DNA of 64,000 bases from Calothrix sp. NIES-3974. Lineage in GTDB: Bacteria > Cyanobacteriota > Cyanobacteriia > Cyanobacteriales > Nostocaceae. The notes beneath the pieces are model-generated. The model did no database searches. It had not been told where the DNA came from and worked only from the letters and a program-made list of their open reading frames with translations. Both the position numbers and the translations under genes were made by a program. Positions 17,404 to 27,809 of the stretch are shown piece after piece (positions within the stretch are counted from its first letter, which is position 1; every line of letters starts with the position of its first letter). The stretch lies in NCBI RefSeq assembly GCF_002368395.1, contig NZ_AP018254.1, forward strand, positions 5,518,001 to 5,582,000. Reading direction: 5' to 3'.

Positions 17404-20313
17404 TTAATTCGACTGTAATCGGGCATCGAGGATTTTATCAATGCGATCGCGTGTTTCTAAAATATGGGCTTTAGTGTAATCATCTTTACCTGTGACTGCC
17501 TTCAATTTGTCATTCAAATGTCTGAGTTTATACCAAGCAATGGTACGGGCATCTTCCGGGAATCTTTCATAGGGTGATTCTTTGCGTAGCACCATGACCG
17601 TTAATGCATCGAGGTACTGTCGTTGTAAACCTCGTCGGAGACTGGAAATTTTAATGTCTCGATTTTTGGCTTGCAGTACTTCTGTCCAAATTCCCCTTTC
17701 TAAGGTATCAAAGAGTTCGGGGATCGTCAGGGATTTGGCGGTGGTGTTTTTCAGTTCCATATCCTGGAGACGGGTTAAACGGTCTGGGGAAAGTAAATCC
17801 CAGAGGACGGAACCTTGCAAAAACAGAACTAGATCATGGATAGGATAATCCAGTCTACCCACCCGTAAATTTACACCCCAGTGTCGCCATCGGGAAGGGG
17901 CTAATTTATTTAATAATTCGGGAGGAAAGTTTAAGGCATCTTCGGCAAACACGTATTTGTGCAATACTTTCAGTGCTTGTCGTTGTTTTTCCACGGGTAC
18001 GGCTTCAAAGGGTAATCGGTTGGTTTGGTTTTGGTCGGGACGCACACGGTAGAAAGATTGGCCACCAATGTATTTGCTGGCAAAGTAAATGTTTTGGAAG
18101 TAATTAAGCAAAATAGTAATAAAGCGATCGCTGACATCACTATAACTTTCGCCGATGATAGGATAACCTTTATTCAATAATTCCCACAACCGCCGTGAAT
18201 TATCTAATTGCCATTGGGAATATTGCAAGACATTACTGCTGTTATCCCAAGCGTTTACCGTCGGGTCGAGGTCATAGATATCTTCATCGGTAGCATAACT
18301 GAATTCGGGTTTTGAAGAGGATTCGCTGGCTATTTTTTCTAAAGCGGGTTTTTCGGCTTTGGTTGTAGCTGCGGGGATGGGTGTGTATCCGTATCTAATT
18401 GCCCATTCGTCATAAACACCTACTGTCTGGGGAAAATACTCACCCTGGGGACTAGTTTTTGGAGCAATGTTAGGGGGGATATAATCCATCACCGAAGCTA
18501 TTAAACCCCGTTGTTTTGTAATACTGGTATTATTCATTTGTTCGGGGGTGAGGAAAGTGCTTCCCCGGAAATTATGGCGCAAACCCAAAGTATGACCCAC
18601 CTCATGGGCGATAATCAACCGCAGATATTGATGGACGTAATCCTTGGCTTGGATGCTATTTCTGGATACCCCCTGTAACATGGATAGGGTCATTTTCCCG
18701 TAGGCAAATTGATTACTCGCTTCCACTCCATAACACAGGTCGTAGGTATGAGCAAGTTTCCCCAGACGTTGTAGGACAGGAGGTAACTGTTGTGTTGGGG
18801 GATTCTTTTTGATACTATCTGGATGATTAATATTAAAAGAATGGTTACATAGCATTCGATTTTGCATCAATGTAGAAATGGCAGTCCGATTTCCCCTCCC
18901 CATTTGTTGCGGTTGAATAATATTGCGATAATCACTTTTTAAAGCCCGAATAAAACTAGCATCAACCAAAATATCTGCATCTAAAATTTCCCCCGTCAAC
19001 GGATTTACCCGCGATGGCCCCATTGCAAAATAACCATCTATCGTATTAATCCAACGAATCGTATTGTAGCGAATATCTGCCGGATCCCAGGTAGCATCAT
19101 CAGGCATTTGTTTAACTTCTAGGGCATTCTGAAAACCCGCTTTTAAAAATGCTTGATTCCACATCAATACACCTTCACGAATGGCTTCCCGATACTCGTA
19201 GGGTGTGGCATTATCTATCCAAAATACAATCGGTTTTTTCGGAGGGGAAATAGCTGCCTTCGGGTCTTGTTTTTGCAAATCCCAACGATTAATATAACGT
19301 ACAAATGGGTCACTACGGTCATCGCTAGATAAATCCTGGTAAGCGGTGAGGAAATAACCAACCCGTTCATCAGCCAAACGGGGTCTATAATTATTGTTGG
19401 GTAAGCGCGATAAACTGTAGTGTACCCGCAACGTAAAGCCACGGCTATCTGCTAAGGACTCTAAGCGAGATAGAACTGAGTTACTATTAGTTTTACCACT
19501 ACTACCAGTCATATTCAAAACTGCTTCCACTTCCACATTTTCTGGGAAAGCTTTGGCACTTCCAAAATAACTTTGTTCCGGGGATGCAACTTCCAAAGCA
19601 CTGGCAATTCCCGCCAAATCTCCTAATAGTAAATCACCCAAATCAATCAGTAAGGTTTTCCGTTGGGGATGAATACTTTTAATTGCCAAATTATACAAAA
19701 CCGAATCACTAAAGGAACGAGCCACAGAACGTACCTGGGGGTCTCCTTCACGGGTACGAAAATTCACATTCCTGACTGCAAATTGTAATTTATCATCAAC
19801 CCGTTGAAAATAAAACAAAAAATCCTGTAAAGGCATTCCACTATAAATACCCGCTTCCCCAATTCCCGATTCGAGGGTTGCTGTAGCCAAAAAATTCTCG
19901 TTTAACTGTTCCGGTTTAATTTCTAAAAAAATCTTATTTTTCTCTTGATTCCGGTACAAAGTAAACAACCCAGGGATTTTTTTGGCATCTTTAACAACCT
20001 CATCAAAATCCTCCATTTCACTATTTTTCTTTTCTGGAGTTTTCGCTGGAGTCGGTTTTTTGGCTGAACTTTTATCCGTTGGATTTACAACCAATAAAGG
20101 CTGTTGTCCACCTTTTTTCACATCCTCCACCACCCAAACATAGGGTTGACCCTTCACCTGCTGACCTGACTGCATCACCCAAACTTGGGGTGGAGAAGTT
20201 ACAGATTTAGCTTTTACTACATCCCCATTGACCATCACTAATGTAGTACCTGCTACTAATATCCCACCAAACCAACGACTATGGAAAAATACACCTGTGA
20301 AAAACCCGCTCAT
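17404..20313 (-). CDS. Secreted zinc metalloprotease (DUF5117/DUF5118-type, gluzincin/metzincin-like)
   Basis: 969 residues. An N-terminal hydrophobic stretch (about 13-32) gives export. Residues 75-110 are a Lys/Pro-rich linker. The middle contains the extended zinc motif HEVGHTLGLRH at 570-580 (His570, Glu571, His574, His580), followed by NFRGSTFLTPEQMN and the SVMDYIPPN Met-turn-like segment. This is the arrangement of the large bacterial proteins annotated 'zinc-dependent metalloprotease'. It likely degrades peptides in the periplasm or outside the cell. AAGGAA precedes the ATG. It converges on the carotenoid gene with only 13 bp between the two ends. Confidence 0.85.
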   Translation of the reverse strand: MSGFFTGVFFHSRWFGGILVAGTTLVMVNGDVVKAKSVTSPPQVWVMQSGQQVKGQPYVWVVEDVKKGGQQPLLVVNPTDKSSAKKPTPAKTPEKKNSEMEDFDEVVKDAKKIPGLFTLYRNQEKNKIFLEIKPEQLNENFLATATLESGIGEAGIYSGMPLQDFLFYFQRVDDKLQFAVRNVNFRTREGDPQVRSVARSFSDSVLYNLAIKSIHPQRKTLLIDLGDLLLGDLAGIASALEVASPEQSYFGSAKAFPENVEVEAVLNMTGSSGKTNSNSVLSRLESLADSRGFTLRVHYSLSRLPNNNYRPRLADERVGYFLTAYQDLSSDDRSDPFVRYINRWDLQKQDPKAAISPPKKPIVFWIDNATPYEYREAIREGVLMWNQAFLKAGFQNALEVKQMPDDATWDPADIRYNTIRWINTIDGYFAMGPSRVNPLTGEILDADILVDASFIRALKSDYRNIIQPQQMGRGNRTAISTLMQNRMLCNHSFNINHPDSIKKNPPTQQLPPVLQRLGKLAHTYDLCYGVEASNQFAYGKMTLSMLQGVSRNSIQAKDYVHQYLRLIIAHEVGHTLGLRHNFRGSTFLTPEQMNNTSITKQRGLIASVMDYIPPNIAPKTSPQGEYFPQTVGVYDEWAIRYGYTPIPAATTKAEKPALEKIASESSSKPEFSYATDEDIYDLDPTVNAWDNSSNVLQYSQWQLDNSRRLWELLNKGYPIIGESYSDVSDRFITILLNYFQNIYFASKYIGGQSFYRVRPDQNQTNRLPFEAVPVEKQRQALKVLHKYVFAEDALNFPPELLNKLAPSRWRHWGVNLRVGRLDYPIHDLVLFLQGSVLWDLLSPDRLTRLQDMELKNTTAKSLTIPELFDTLERGIWTEVLQAKNRDIKISSLRRGLQRQYLDALTVMVLRKESPYERFPEDARTIAWYKLRHLNDKLKAVTGKDDYTKAHILETRDRIDKILDARLQSN

Positions 20314-20390
20314 GCCAATTATTCCTTCAAAATACTAATGCCAATTCGCCCAAACTTGTCATCTAATCTTCATATTGATTTTTAGATGTT

Positions 20391-20510
20391 TTATACTTTG
20401 CACGCTGATATATTCCCCTTTTGGTTTGTTGACAGTTAATAGGTGACTGTTGGCCTTTAAACATTAACCATCTCAACGAAAAGCTAACTTTTTGACCGTG
20501 TAAAGTATAA
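20391..20510. repeat. R2 intergenic repeat, copy 1
   Basis: A 120-bp unit with inverted ends TTATACTTTGCACGCTGATA and ACCGTGTAAAGTATAA. It shares with 63235-63353 the stretches TTTGTTGACAG, GGCCTTTAA/GACCTTTAA and ACATTAAC/GCATTAAC in the same order. It lies 78 bp upstream of the metalloprotease start. The rest of the 20314-20738 spacer shows no gene. Confidence 0.7.
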
Positions 20511-20738
20511 TCTATTCCTGTTCCTCACAATTCAGTCTGTAGCAAATATTACGCATTATTTATCTATATTAAATAGCATGATTGGGGCGAAAATGTGAAA
20601 AAACATCCAAAAAAATCCATTTTTCCTGTGCCAGGGATAACATTATCGGGAATTTTCTGATTTTTGTGAAGAGTAGAGACGAACCGACGGGTCATCTAGG
20701 GGTAGGATTGATTTACATTCGGTTACTAGACGACTGAA

Positions 20739-21608
20739 CTAATCAGTTTCCGCTTCTAACATGGCTTTAGCGGTAAGGAGGTGTTGACGCTGTTCGTGAC
20801 TAATTTGTGGATAACTGAGGTTCAGTTTTTGCAATGTGTGACAAATAATACCAGCAACAACCAGACGCGCAAACCATTTGCGATCGCTCGGTACAATATA
20901 CCAGGGTGCCCATTCTGTACTAGTATGATTAAATGCATCCTCGTAGGCGTGCATATAATCGTCCCAATAAGCCCTTTCTTCAACATCACTTAAGGTAAAT
21001 TTCCAGTTTTTCTCTGGTTGCTCGATTCTCTTGAGAAAGCGTTTTTTCTGCTCTTGTTTAGAAATATGCAAAAAGAATTTTAAAATAATAATTCCATTAT
21101 TTGTTAAGTATTGTTCAAAATTATTAATTTCCCTAAATCGCTGCTGCCAAATTTGATTATTTGGTGGTATGTAGGGTAATTGTTGAGCCTGTAAGATTTC
21201 TGGATGCACCCGCACAATCAATACTTCTTCGTAATAGGAACGATTGAAAATACCGATGCGACCCCTTTCCGGCAAAGATTTACAATAGCGCCATAAATAA
21301 TCATGGTCTAGTTCTTCCTGACTAGGGGTTTTAAAGTTAAAAACTTGACAACCTTGGGGGTTCACCCCGGACATCACATATTTAATAGTGCTATCCTTTC
21401 CAGCTGCATCCATTGCTTGAAAAATGATTAATAGGGCATATTTATTATCAGCGTAGAGCATATCTTGGTCTTTACGCATTTCCTCAATGCCTTCTTGTAA
21501 TTTCAATTGAGCATCGCTTTTTTGATAAAAATCATCGGTATATTTGGGGTCATAGTCTTTTAAGGATATTTTCTGCCCTGGTTGTACTAAAAAGTGTTTA
21601 TATTTCAT
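20739..21608 (-). CDS. ppk2: Polyphosphate kinase 2 family protein
   Basis: 289 residues from ATG 21608 (an in-frame TTG at 21626 is the alternative). It has the PPK2 P-loop FQAMDAAGKDSTIKYVMSGV (about 64-83), the lid/Walker B segment GRIGIFNRSYYEEVLIVRVH and WAPWYIVPSDRKWFARLVV near the C-terminus. PPK2 enzymes move phosphate between polyphosphate and nucleotides; class I members phosphorylate ADP or AMP. The single-domain length fits class I. It is soluble and stands alone. Confidence 0.9.
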   Translation of the reverse strand: MKYKHFLVQPGQKISLKDYDPKYTDDFYQKSDAQLKLQEGIEEMRKDQDMLYADNKYALLIIFQAMDAAGKDSTIKYVMSGVNPQGCQVFNFKTPSQEELDHDYLWRYCKSLPERGRIGIFNRSYYEEVLIVRVHPEILQAQQLPYIPPNNQIWQQRFREINNFEQYLTNNGIIILKFFLHISKQEQKKRFLKRIEQPEKNWKFTLSDVEERAYWDDYMHAYEDAFNHTSTEWAPWYIVPSDRKWFARLVVAGIICHTLQKLNLSYPQISHEQRQHLLTAKAMLEAETD

Positions 21609-21945
21609 TGATTGAACTGATGACAAATGGAATTAATATCGAAAGTATACCTCTGTTATATCTTGAGTGTTTGAATATTTATTTTTATTAATTAGAACGG
21701 TGGGAAAGTCATCGTTAATGAACAGTTGAGGTCGGTGAGGGAGTGACTACATTGCGGGGGTTAAGGGCGTTAAATTAACACCAGAAAAAATGTGACAGAT
21801 GAATTTTGTCTGTAGAGACGCAATAGATTGCGTCTCATATTCCAGATGTGTAACGGACATTTTTTGAATCGGTATAATATTCGGGGCGTAGTGGTAGCTG
21901 ACACAGAAAACAAATAAACCTTCAATAAAAATAAATCAGAAGATT
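21609..21945. other. Non-coding spacer with a perfect palindrome
   Basis: No gene. GAGACGCAAT, 2 bases, ATTGCGTCTC at 21815-21836 is a perfect 10-bp stem of the GAGACGCGA family. Confidence 0.6.
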
Positions 21946-22176
21946 TTATTTTTTTTCGAGCGCTTGAATAGTTAAATCATCCTGAATTAACTTTTCCTGT
22001 AATGAGGGTGGAAGTGTAATTTTTGGTAATTGGGGTTCCGATGACCGTGGTGTAATCAGATGATTCCATTCACCAATATAAGCAACACGTATCCACAATC
22101 CCATGCTGATACCAATACAAAAACAGCCGCTAATAAAACTTAACGGCGTGAAAGTTAGAAACTTTTGTTGAATCAT
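21946..22176 (-). CDS. Small single-span membrane protein, unknown
   Basis: 76 residues from ATG 22176: MIQQKFLTFTPLSFISGCFC begins a hydrophobic span (about 8-32), followed by a polar C-terminus with a Pro-rich stretch (PQLPKITLPPSLQEK). The frame is open for another 78 codons upstream, but that part is not protein-like, so the shorter form is preferred. No clear ribosome binding site. Not recognised. Confidence 0.4.
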   Translation of the reverse strand: MIQQKFLTFTPLSFISGCFCIGISMGLWIRVAYIGEWNHLITPRSSEPQLPKITLPPSLQEKLIQDDLTIQALEKK

Positions 22177-22434
22177 GTTCAAAGACCACACCACAGAGAA
22201 TAGTATGCTTGATAAGCTAGGTAAATTCGAGCAATTATAGACCCATTTGATGTCGGTAATGAAAAATATTTCTGCTTGTTGTTGACAAGTTAAGGGTTGA
22301 CTAGTCAAGCTAGGAGAAAATATTTTCCCGATTCTCACGAAATCAGATAGACAGTAATATCTAGAAATACCTAGCTGGTTAGTATACTTCTGCGGGGAAA
22401 ATAGTGCCACTTTTTTGGGGAAAGTAACGGACAG

Positions 22435-22887
22435 TTAATTGCGACCTAACCATTTTTGTCCGTTTAAACGGCGTACAGTTCCAAAAACCAGTAAATCGAG
22501 GGTAATTTTGCGTTCATCAATTAAAAATGACTCTAGGGTACTAGGTACTTTCCCCTCATTACAAGAAAAAGCTTTTTTCCCTTGAATATTCTCGTCAGGG
22601 AAATAGATATTAAACTGTCGGTATCCATTTTGCCAACTACCAACCACTTGCCAACATTCCCCCAATCCTTCCATTCCGCGAATGGGGAGTTGCTGCTTAG
22701 TAAATTTTAATTCTAAATCACGCACACCCTCATCAGCGATCGCTTTTTGCAGTGCAGGTAAATAATCCTGTTCCATAAACTCCACAAATGGTTTATCTTC
22801 CACTGCTGGTGGTTTTTCCTTTTTCGCTGCGGGTTTTTTTGCAGGGGTTGCTTCTTCCGTGGGTTTTTGATTTATTTCGTCCGCCAT
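22435..22887 (-). CDS. DUF2996 family protein
   Basis: 150 residues from ATG 22887. The first 35 residues are a Lys/Pro/Ala-rich tail (AKKPAAKKEKPP). A compact domain follows, with FMEQDYLPALQKAI, IRGMEGLGECWQVVGSWQNG and FLIDERKITLDLLVFGTVRR. This is the cyanobacterial/plastid DUF2996 family, whose function I do not know. There is no signal or membrane span. The 111 bp upstream are also open but look non-coding. The spacer 22888-23381 has no gene I can support. Confidence 0.75.
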   Translation of the reverse strand: MADEINQKPTEEATPAKKPAAKKEKPPAVEDKPFVEFMEQDYLPALQKAIADEGVRDLELKFTKQQLPIRGMEGLGECWQVVGSWQNGYRQFNIYFPDENIQGKKAFSCNEGKVPSTLESFLIDERKITLDLLVFGTVRRLNGQKWLGRN

Positions 22888-23381
22888 TACCAGGTTATCC
22901 TTAATTTTGAGTAGAGAATTGATGACACAGTAGTCAGGGGTGAGATGGGTTTCCAACTTAGCTGTCAACGTGACAGTTTCTCCCCCAGCTAGCTGCAAAG
23001 TGTTGTAAATTGACTTTTTTCCATTTTATTTTGACATACCTGTGCTTTCTCGACTGCTTTCTATGGCACGGGGTAAATTATTTTCGATTTTGGATTTGAG
23101 ATTTTGGATTATCCTCACGGGTACTCCCAGGGTTGTCTTAGACTGGTATTCCACCACATAGGTTATGAGGAACTCTTATACCATTTCACTAAAATTTTGA
23201 TACATTTTCTGACCCTGCTCCCCCTGCTTCCTAGCATTGGAAAGAGCGATCGCTTGTGGGTAATCATCTTCTCCTGTGACAAGGGGGATTGTGGCTTGGT
23301 AGGTTGGGGTAAAAAAAGCGTTGAAAATATTCAGGGAAAATACTAATTGCGATCGCAACCCGTAATCAAGGCTTTTAAAAA

Positions 23382-23795
23382 TCAATTCATTACCAGACCT
23401 AGTTGTAGCTGTTCCAATAACTCCATGACTTTGTGTTTCACTTGATCACGGACATGGCGATACTTAGCAATTTCCTCCCCTTCCGGGTCTTCCAGTTGCC
23501 AATCTGCAAAAATTTCCCGTAAGACCCATTCTTCAGGTAAATTGACACCACATCCACACAAAGATATCACTACGTCGTAATCTGCGGCTGGAAAATCGCT
23601 TAACGGTTTAGAGGTATGATGACTAATATCAATACCCACTTCCTCCATCACCTGAATCGCAAGGGGATCGACCTGACTTGCTTCTAATCCTGCACTGGTT
23701 ACTTGAATTTTTCCCCCAGCAAATTTTCGTAGCCAACCTTCCGCCATTTGGGAACGACGGGAGTTTTTTTTACAGACAAACATCACTTTTTTCAT
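23382..23795 (-). CDS. arsC: Arsenate reductase ArsC (low-molecular-weight phosphatase type)
   Basis: 137 residues. The P-loop CKKNSRRS (Cys8 to Ser15, a CX5R loop) and the pair Cys80/Cys82 in SLCGCGVNLPEEW match the Synechocystis-type ArsC. In that enzyme a cascade through Cys8, Cys80 and Cys82 reduces arsenate to arsenite with glutathione/glutaredoxin. DYDVVISL and IFADWQLEDPEG are also conserved. GGGAG lies ahead of the ATG. It is the third gene of the pstS-acr3-arsC set on the minus strand, so the arsenite it makes can be exported by the neighbouring Acr3. Confidence 0.92.
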   Translation of the reverse strand: MKKVMFVCKKNSRRSQMAEGWLRKFAGGKIQVTSAGLEASQVDPLAIQVMEEVGIDISHHTSKPLSDFPAADYDVVISLCGCGVNLPEEWVLREIFADWQLEDPEGEEIAKYRHVRDQVKHKVMELLEQLQLGLVMN

Positions 23796-23929
23796 TCTAT
23801 TCTCCCATGTCGTTTGGATATAGCCCTAGCTTTTGCTTGATGCTTGGTTCCTTTGTTCGTAAATTCTTCATCTGTTCCGGTGTCAGCTTCATATGTAGGC
23901 TACTCCCCCACCCCTACTCCCCATTTCTT

Positions 23930-25078
23930 TCAGTATCTTAAACAGCGAGGGTCCCTTAAGGTGGCTTTTTCGGGTTCGCGGGGAAACCACATGGCGGTAC
24001 GCTTGCAAATTTCCACTAACATCAACATTACGGGAACTTCGATTAATACACCCACCACAGTCGCTAAGGCTGCACCGGAATTTAAACCGAATAACATGAC
24101 GGCGGTAGCAATAGCTACTTCAAAATGATTGCTAGCTCCAATTAAAGCGGCTGGTGCTGCGTCTTCATAGGCTAGGTTTAATTTTAAGGCAGCGACGTAA
24201 CTAATGAAAAATATGAAATTGGTTTGTAAAAATAATGGTACAGCAATTAGGAGAATGTGTAGGGGATTTTGCACAATTAATTCACCTTTGAAGGCAAAAA
24301 GCAGCACCAGTGTCACCAGTAGGGCGGTAATGGCAACGGGAGTCAGGTATTTTAAAAATTTCGTCTCAAACCAAGTTTTACCTTTATGTTTAAAAATCCA
24401 GTAACGGCTGTACATCCCAGCAATTAAGGGTAAACCAACATAGATCAAAACCGATAAACTAATTGTCTGCCAAGGTACGGTTAAATCATTAGCAGCGAGT
24501 AACCACCGACCCAAGGGTGCGTATAAAAATAACATCGTCAAGGAGTTGACTGCAACCATCACCAGGGTATGACCTTGGTTTCCATAACAGAGATATCCCC
24601 ACATTAATACCATTGCGGTACAGGGAGCAATTCCTAATAAAATGGCTCCAGCGATGTAGGAATTAGCGATACTGACATCCACACCCCGAATTAACTCACT
24701 ACCGGATAGCAAGGGAGCAAATAGCCAACCGAGGAAAAATCTGGCAAACACCACCATCGAAAAGGGTTTAATTAACCAATTCACCACCAAGGTCAAAACC
24801 ACAGGCTTAGGGGTGCGTATGGCTCTTTTCGCTTGGGTAAAGTCGATTTTCACCATGATGGGATACATCATGAAAAATAAACACACCGCAATCGGAATGG
24901 AAACCTGGTAGATACTCATCCGATCAAGAGCGATCGCCACACCAGGAAATATCCGACCCAAACCAATCCCCACCAAGATACACAACAATACCCATAATGT
25001 GAGGTATTTTTCAAAAAAGCTGAGACTTCCACCCGCGACTATAGCTTTGGGACTGGTATGTTGATTATCCAGATTCAT
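23930..25078 (-). CDS. acr3: Arsenite efflux permease Acr3
   Basis: 382 residues with about ten membrane spans. Cys153 lies in the conserved [12 protein letters not shown] segment of the fourth span, essential in Acr3 proteins, and there are [11 protein letters not shown] and [14 protein letters not shown] signatures. Acr3 extrudes arsenite using the proton gradient. GAGGAA precedes the ATG. It lies between the PstS-like gene and arsC with gaps of 106 and 134 bp, and the three probably form an arsenic resistance operon. Confidence 0.92.
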   Translation of the reverse strand: MNLDNQHTSPKAIVAGGSLSFFEKYLTLWVLLCILVGIGLGRIFPGVAIALDRMSIYQVSIPIAVCLFFMMYPIMVKIDFTQAKRAIRTPKPVVLTLVVNWLIKPFSMVVFARFFLGWLFAPLLSGSELIRGVDVSIANSYIAGAILLGIAPCTAMVLMWGYLCYGNQGHTLVMVAVNSLTMLFLYAPLGRWLLAANDLTVPWQTISLSVLIYVGLPLIAGMYSRYWIFKHKGKTWFETKFLKYLTPVAITALLVTLVLLFAFKGELIVQNPLHILLIAVPLFLQTNFIFFISYVAALKLNLAYEDAAPAALIGASNHFEVAIATAVMLFGLNSGAALATVVGVLIEVPVMLMLVEICKRTAMWFPREPEKATLRDPRCLRY

Positions 25079-25184
25079 GCAGATTCCTCTTCTAGGTTGG
25101 GTGGAGAAGTAGTAGTGCTACATCCCCATCTCAACTGCTCAATTTCAATGCGTGGACAAACTGATAGGGAAATTCCCCAATCAG

Positions 25185-26261
25185 CTATTTTGCTTTCTGT
25201 TCCAACTCTAATAACTGCTCTATTTGTAATGCTGTTTCGCTTTTACCTGCGAACACACTTCCGGTTTTGTTGCTACTGAAACGTTGCTGGGCTAACCGAT
25301 AGATTTTCTCTGGTAAGGGAATATAACCAACTGTACCCACGGTTAATTGAGCATTTTGCAGATAATATTCGACAAACTCTTTTAACTCTGGTTTGGATTG
25401 GACTGACTTGGCATTGACATAGATAAATAAAGGACGAGCAAGGGGTTGATACTGGGATTTTTCCACAGTTTCCCGGGATGGTAAGACAGGTCCCTGACCA
25501 TTGTTGATTGCTAAAGCTCTGATCGGTCCTTTATTATCTTTATAGTAAACATAGCCAAAATAACCCAGAGCGTTGGGGTCATTAATTACACCCCTGACCA
25601 AAGCCATGTCATCTTCACTTGCAACATAATCTTTCCGACTCGAATCAGTTTTACCTACAATGGCTTCAGTAAAGTAATCAAAAGTCCCTGACTCATCCCC
25701 AGGTCCATAGAGATTAAGGGGTTGATCGGGGTATTCTGGACGAATTTGATTCCAACGGGTGATTTTCCCTTGCGCTGCTGGTTCCCAAATTTTCTTTAGT
25801 TCCTCAACGGTGATATCCTTAGCCCAGGTATTCTTGTTGTTGACCACTACAGTCAAAGCGTCGTAGGCTACTGGCAATTCAATAAATTCTACCCCATTGG
25901 CTTGACACTTATCGATTTCCGCTTGCAAAATAGGCCGTGATGCATTACTGATATCGGTCTTTCCTGTACAAAACTTCTCAAACCCACCCCTCGTCCCCGA
26001 AAAATTAACCGTAATCGTACCCCTGGTTTGGGTTTTATTTAATTGCAATTGTCCAGCGATCGCTTCGGTAATTGGATAAACCGTACTGGAACCGTCTATG
26101 ATGATTTTAGCTGCGGCAACCTTATTGTCACTAACCGCTTGCACTGCAACCGAATTACCTGTCGGTTCTTCCTTCGCTTCCGGTGTCTGGTTTGTTGCAC
26201 AAGCACTTGTCACTAGCAACATCCCTAACGCGATCGCTAATCCCCTCATCTTTGCCGGCAT
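25185..26261 (-). CDS. pstS: PstS/SphX-type phosphate-binding lipoprotein in an arsenic operon
   Basis: 358 residues with a lipoprotein signal (LLVTSACATN, Cys about 21). The phosphate-binding fold shows GSSTVYPITEAIA, FSGTRGGFEKFCTGKTDISN, YGPGDESGTFDYF and DPNALGYFGYVYY. PstS delivers phosphate to the PstCAB transporter; no pstCAB is here. Linkage to acr3 and arsC suggests a role under arsenate, perhaps favouring phosphate over arsenate, but that is inference. AGGAAATC precedes the ATG at 26261. Confidence 0.88.
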   Translation of the reverse strand: MPAKMRGLAIALGMLLVTSACATNQTPEAKEEPTGNSVAVQAVSDNKVAAAKIIIDGSSTVYPITEAIAGQLQLNKTQTRGTITVNFSGTRGGFEKFCTGKTDISNASRPILQAEIDKCQANGVEFIELPVAYDALTVVVNNKNTWAKDITVEELKKIWEPAAQGKITRWNQIRPEYPDQPLNLYGPGDESGTFDYFTEAIVGKTDSSRKDYVASEDDMALVRGVINDPNALGYFGYVYYKDNKGPIRALAINNGQGPVLPSRETVEKSQYQPLARPLFIYVNAKSVQSKPELKEFVEYYLQNAQLTVGTVGYIPLPEKIYRLAQQRFSSNKTGSVFAGKSETALQIEQLLELEQKAK

Positions 26262-26301
26262 GATTTCCTACTTCATTGACAATGATACTACGATTTTCAT
26301 C

Positions 26302-26321
26302 ATTTCAAAAAAAATTGATTT
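26302..26321 (-). promoter_or_regulatory. Possible ArsR/SmtB-type operator upstream of pstS-acr3-arsC
   Basis: TTCAA, six A, TTGAT (26304-26319) forms an imperfect inverted repeat about 43 bp upstream of the pstS start codon. Binding sites of ArsR/SmtB repressors have this ATCAA-N6-TTGAT look. No arsR gene is in the window, so the regulator would act from elsewhere. Confidence 0.3.
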
Positions 26322-27043
26322 GTTCAAGTAGTAAAGATGACTTGTTTACACTTATTTAACAATGGCAATATTTCTGCATGTATAGGAATCTTGCTTGATA
26401 CAAAGGGAAAATAATTTTCGCGACAAATAAAATCGCTGTATTCCGTCCCTATTAACTGTTCCCTGTCTCCTGACCCCAAATGTATAATTTATTTAGCACA
26501 ACTACTTCAATCTTTCTTGTATTCCTCCTTTCCTGGGAAAATCATATTCTTTTTCAGACGATTTATACCAAAAATTAAAGCAATAGACCCCAACTCACGC
26601 TAAACTATACCGATAGCTACCTAATAATTACTACCTATTGTGCTGTGTTCCCTGTATCCCGCTATTCCGAAATGGATAGACTTTCCCAACCGAGATACTT
26701 GACTTGGATTTCTCACAAGTTAAGTTGTAAACCTTGAGTAACGGATTGATTTTCCTTCTACGGACTATCCCGATGGGTTTTAGGGTGTTGTGAGAAATGC
26801 GGGTTTAACACTGTTTTTGAATTGATCGGCCTTATATAAGGGTCAGACGGGTCATCTCACGGTTGAGGTTATACGTAGTAAATCAAACACTTTATCGGTT
26901 GAAGTTGTATCGAAAAACAGGAGTACGGAGTCCTGTAAATACAGACATGATGTACCATGTAACTTTATTTTCCCAAAAAGCCGGCTAGGTCGTCCTCTGC
27001 GGTTCCCCGAAAGTGAAAACAGAACCACTCATTGAACCAAATC
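26322..27043. other. Divergent spacer containing R1 copy E
   Basis: No gene seen between the arsenic operon and the FHA gene. R1 copy E is at 26704-26804. The rest is AT-rich with short heptamer-like pieces at about 26450-26475. Confidence 0.4.
26704..26804 (+). repeat. R1 intergenic repeat, copy E
   Basis: Left arm TTGGATTTCTCACAAGTTAA, interior AACCTTGAGTAACGGATTGA, right arm TTGTGAGAAATGCGGGTT. One of the best conserved copies, with a 12-13 bp terminal stem. Confidence 0.7.
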
Positions 27044-27541
27044 ATGGTGATTAATCATCCATATACTTACTCAGGAAGCACCCACAAGGATACTATTAAC
27101 GAAACTGCAATGGCAACAGAAGTCAACGAAAGCCATTTATTAATTATTGAGGACGACCAGGGACGGAAGGAATTTATCCTGGAACGTCCAGTTTATTCAA
27201 TCGGTCGCGATCGCGATTGCGATATTCGTCTTTTTTCTCAGTTTGTATCTCGTCGTCACGCAACGTTGGTAAGACTACCACGGGATGACCAGGAATCAGG
27301 CTATTATTACCGAATAGTGGATGGAGATGCCAAAGGTAAACCCAGTTCCAATGGATTGCTAATTAATGGTCGTCGCATCCCAGCCCATGATATGAAAAAT
27401 GAAGATGAAGTCGTATTTGGTCCCCAAGTGCGAGCAATTTATTACTTGTTGAAAGATTCTCAACAAACCGGGCAAACAGATTCAACTGAGTACGATATTA
27501 CTTTGATTAATCCAGGAATGGCGGAAGACATGGAGGAGTAA
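27044..27541 (+). CDS. FHA-domain protein
   Basis: 165 residues. A forkhead-associated domain lies at about 30-140 with YSIGRDRDCDIRLFSQFVSR, then RRHATLVRL and SSNGLLINGRRI: the Gly-Arg, Ser-Arg-Arg-His and Ser-Asn-Gly residues that bind phosphothreonine. Such proteins recruit phosphorylated partners, often substrates of Ser/Thr kinases. ATG 27044 is used; ATG 27113 (MATEVNESHLL) is a good alternative because the conserved region begins there. The next gene is the cell-wall enzyme PBP2, 268 bp downstream on the same strand. Confidence 0.82.
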   Translation: MVINHPYTYSGSTHKDTINETAMATEVNESHLLIIEDDQGRKEFILERPVYSIGRDRDCDIRLFSQFVSRRHATLVRLPRDDQESGYYYRIVDGDAKGKPSSNGLLINGRRIPAHDMKNEDEVVFGPQVRAIYYLLKDSQQTGQTDSTEYDITLINPGMAEDMEE

Positions 27542-27809
27542 AGCAACACACAGAAAAAGGGAGTAGCCTATATATAATGCTGACACCAGAACCGTAGATG
27601 CGCGTAGCACAGCTTTTAGAAAAGATGAAAGTGTTTTTTCTCCTACTTTCTTCCTCCCGCACTCCCTACTCCCATGTAAGCAGTAGGCTAGTCCCTGGGT
27701 TGATGGAATGACTAGAAAAAACGACAATGATTTTATACCGGGTCAGCGAGGTACTTTGACGTAAAAATATTATTGATTATTAGAAATCATATATTAATCA
27801 AGTTTTACT

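Noticed and set aside
23104-23385. Short frames on both strands in the DUF2996-arsC spacer
   Set aside because: They overlap each other, lack ribosome binding sites and show no recognisable domain.
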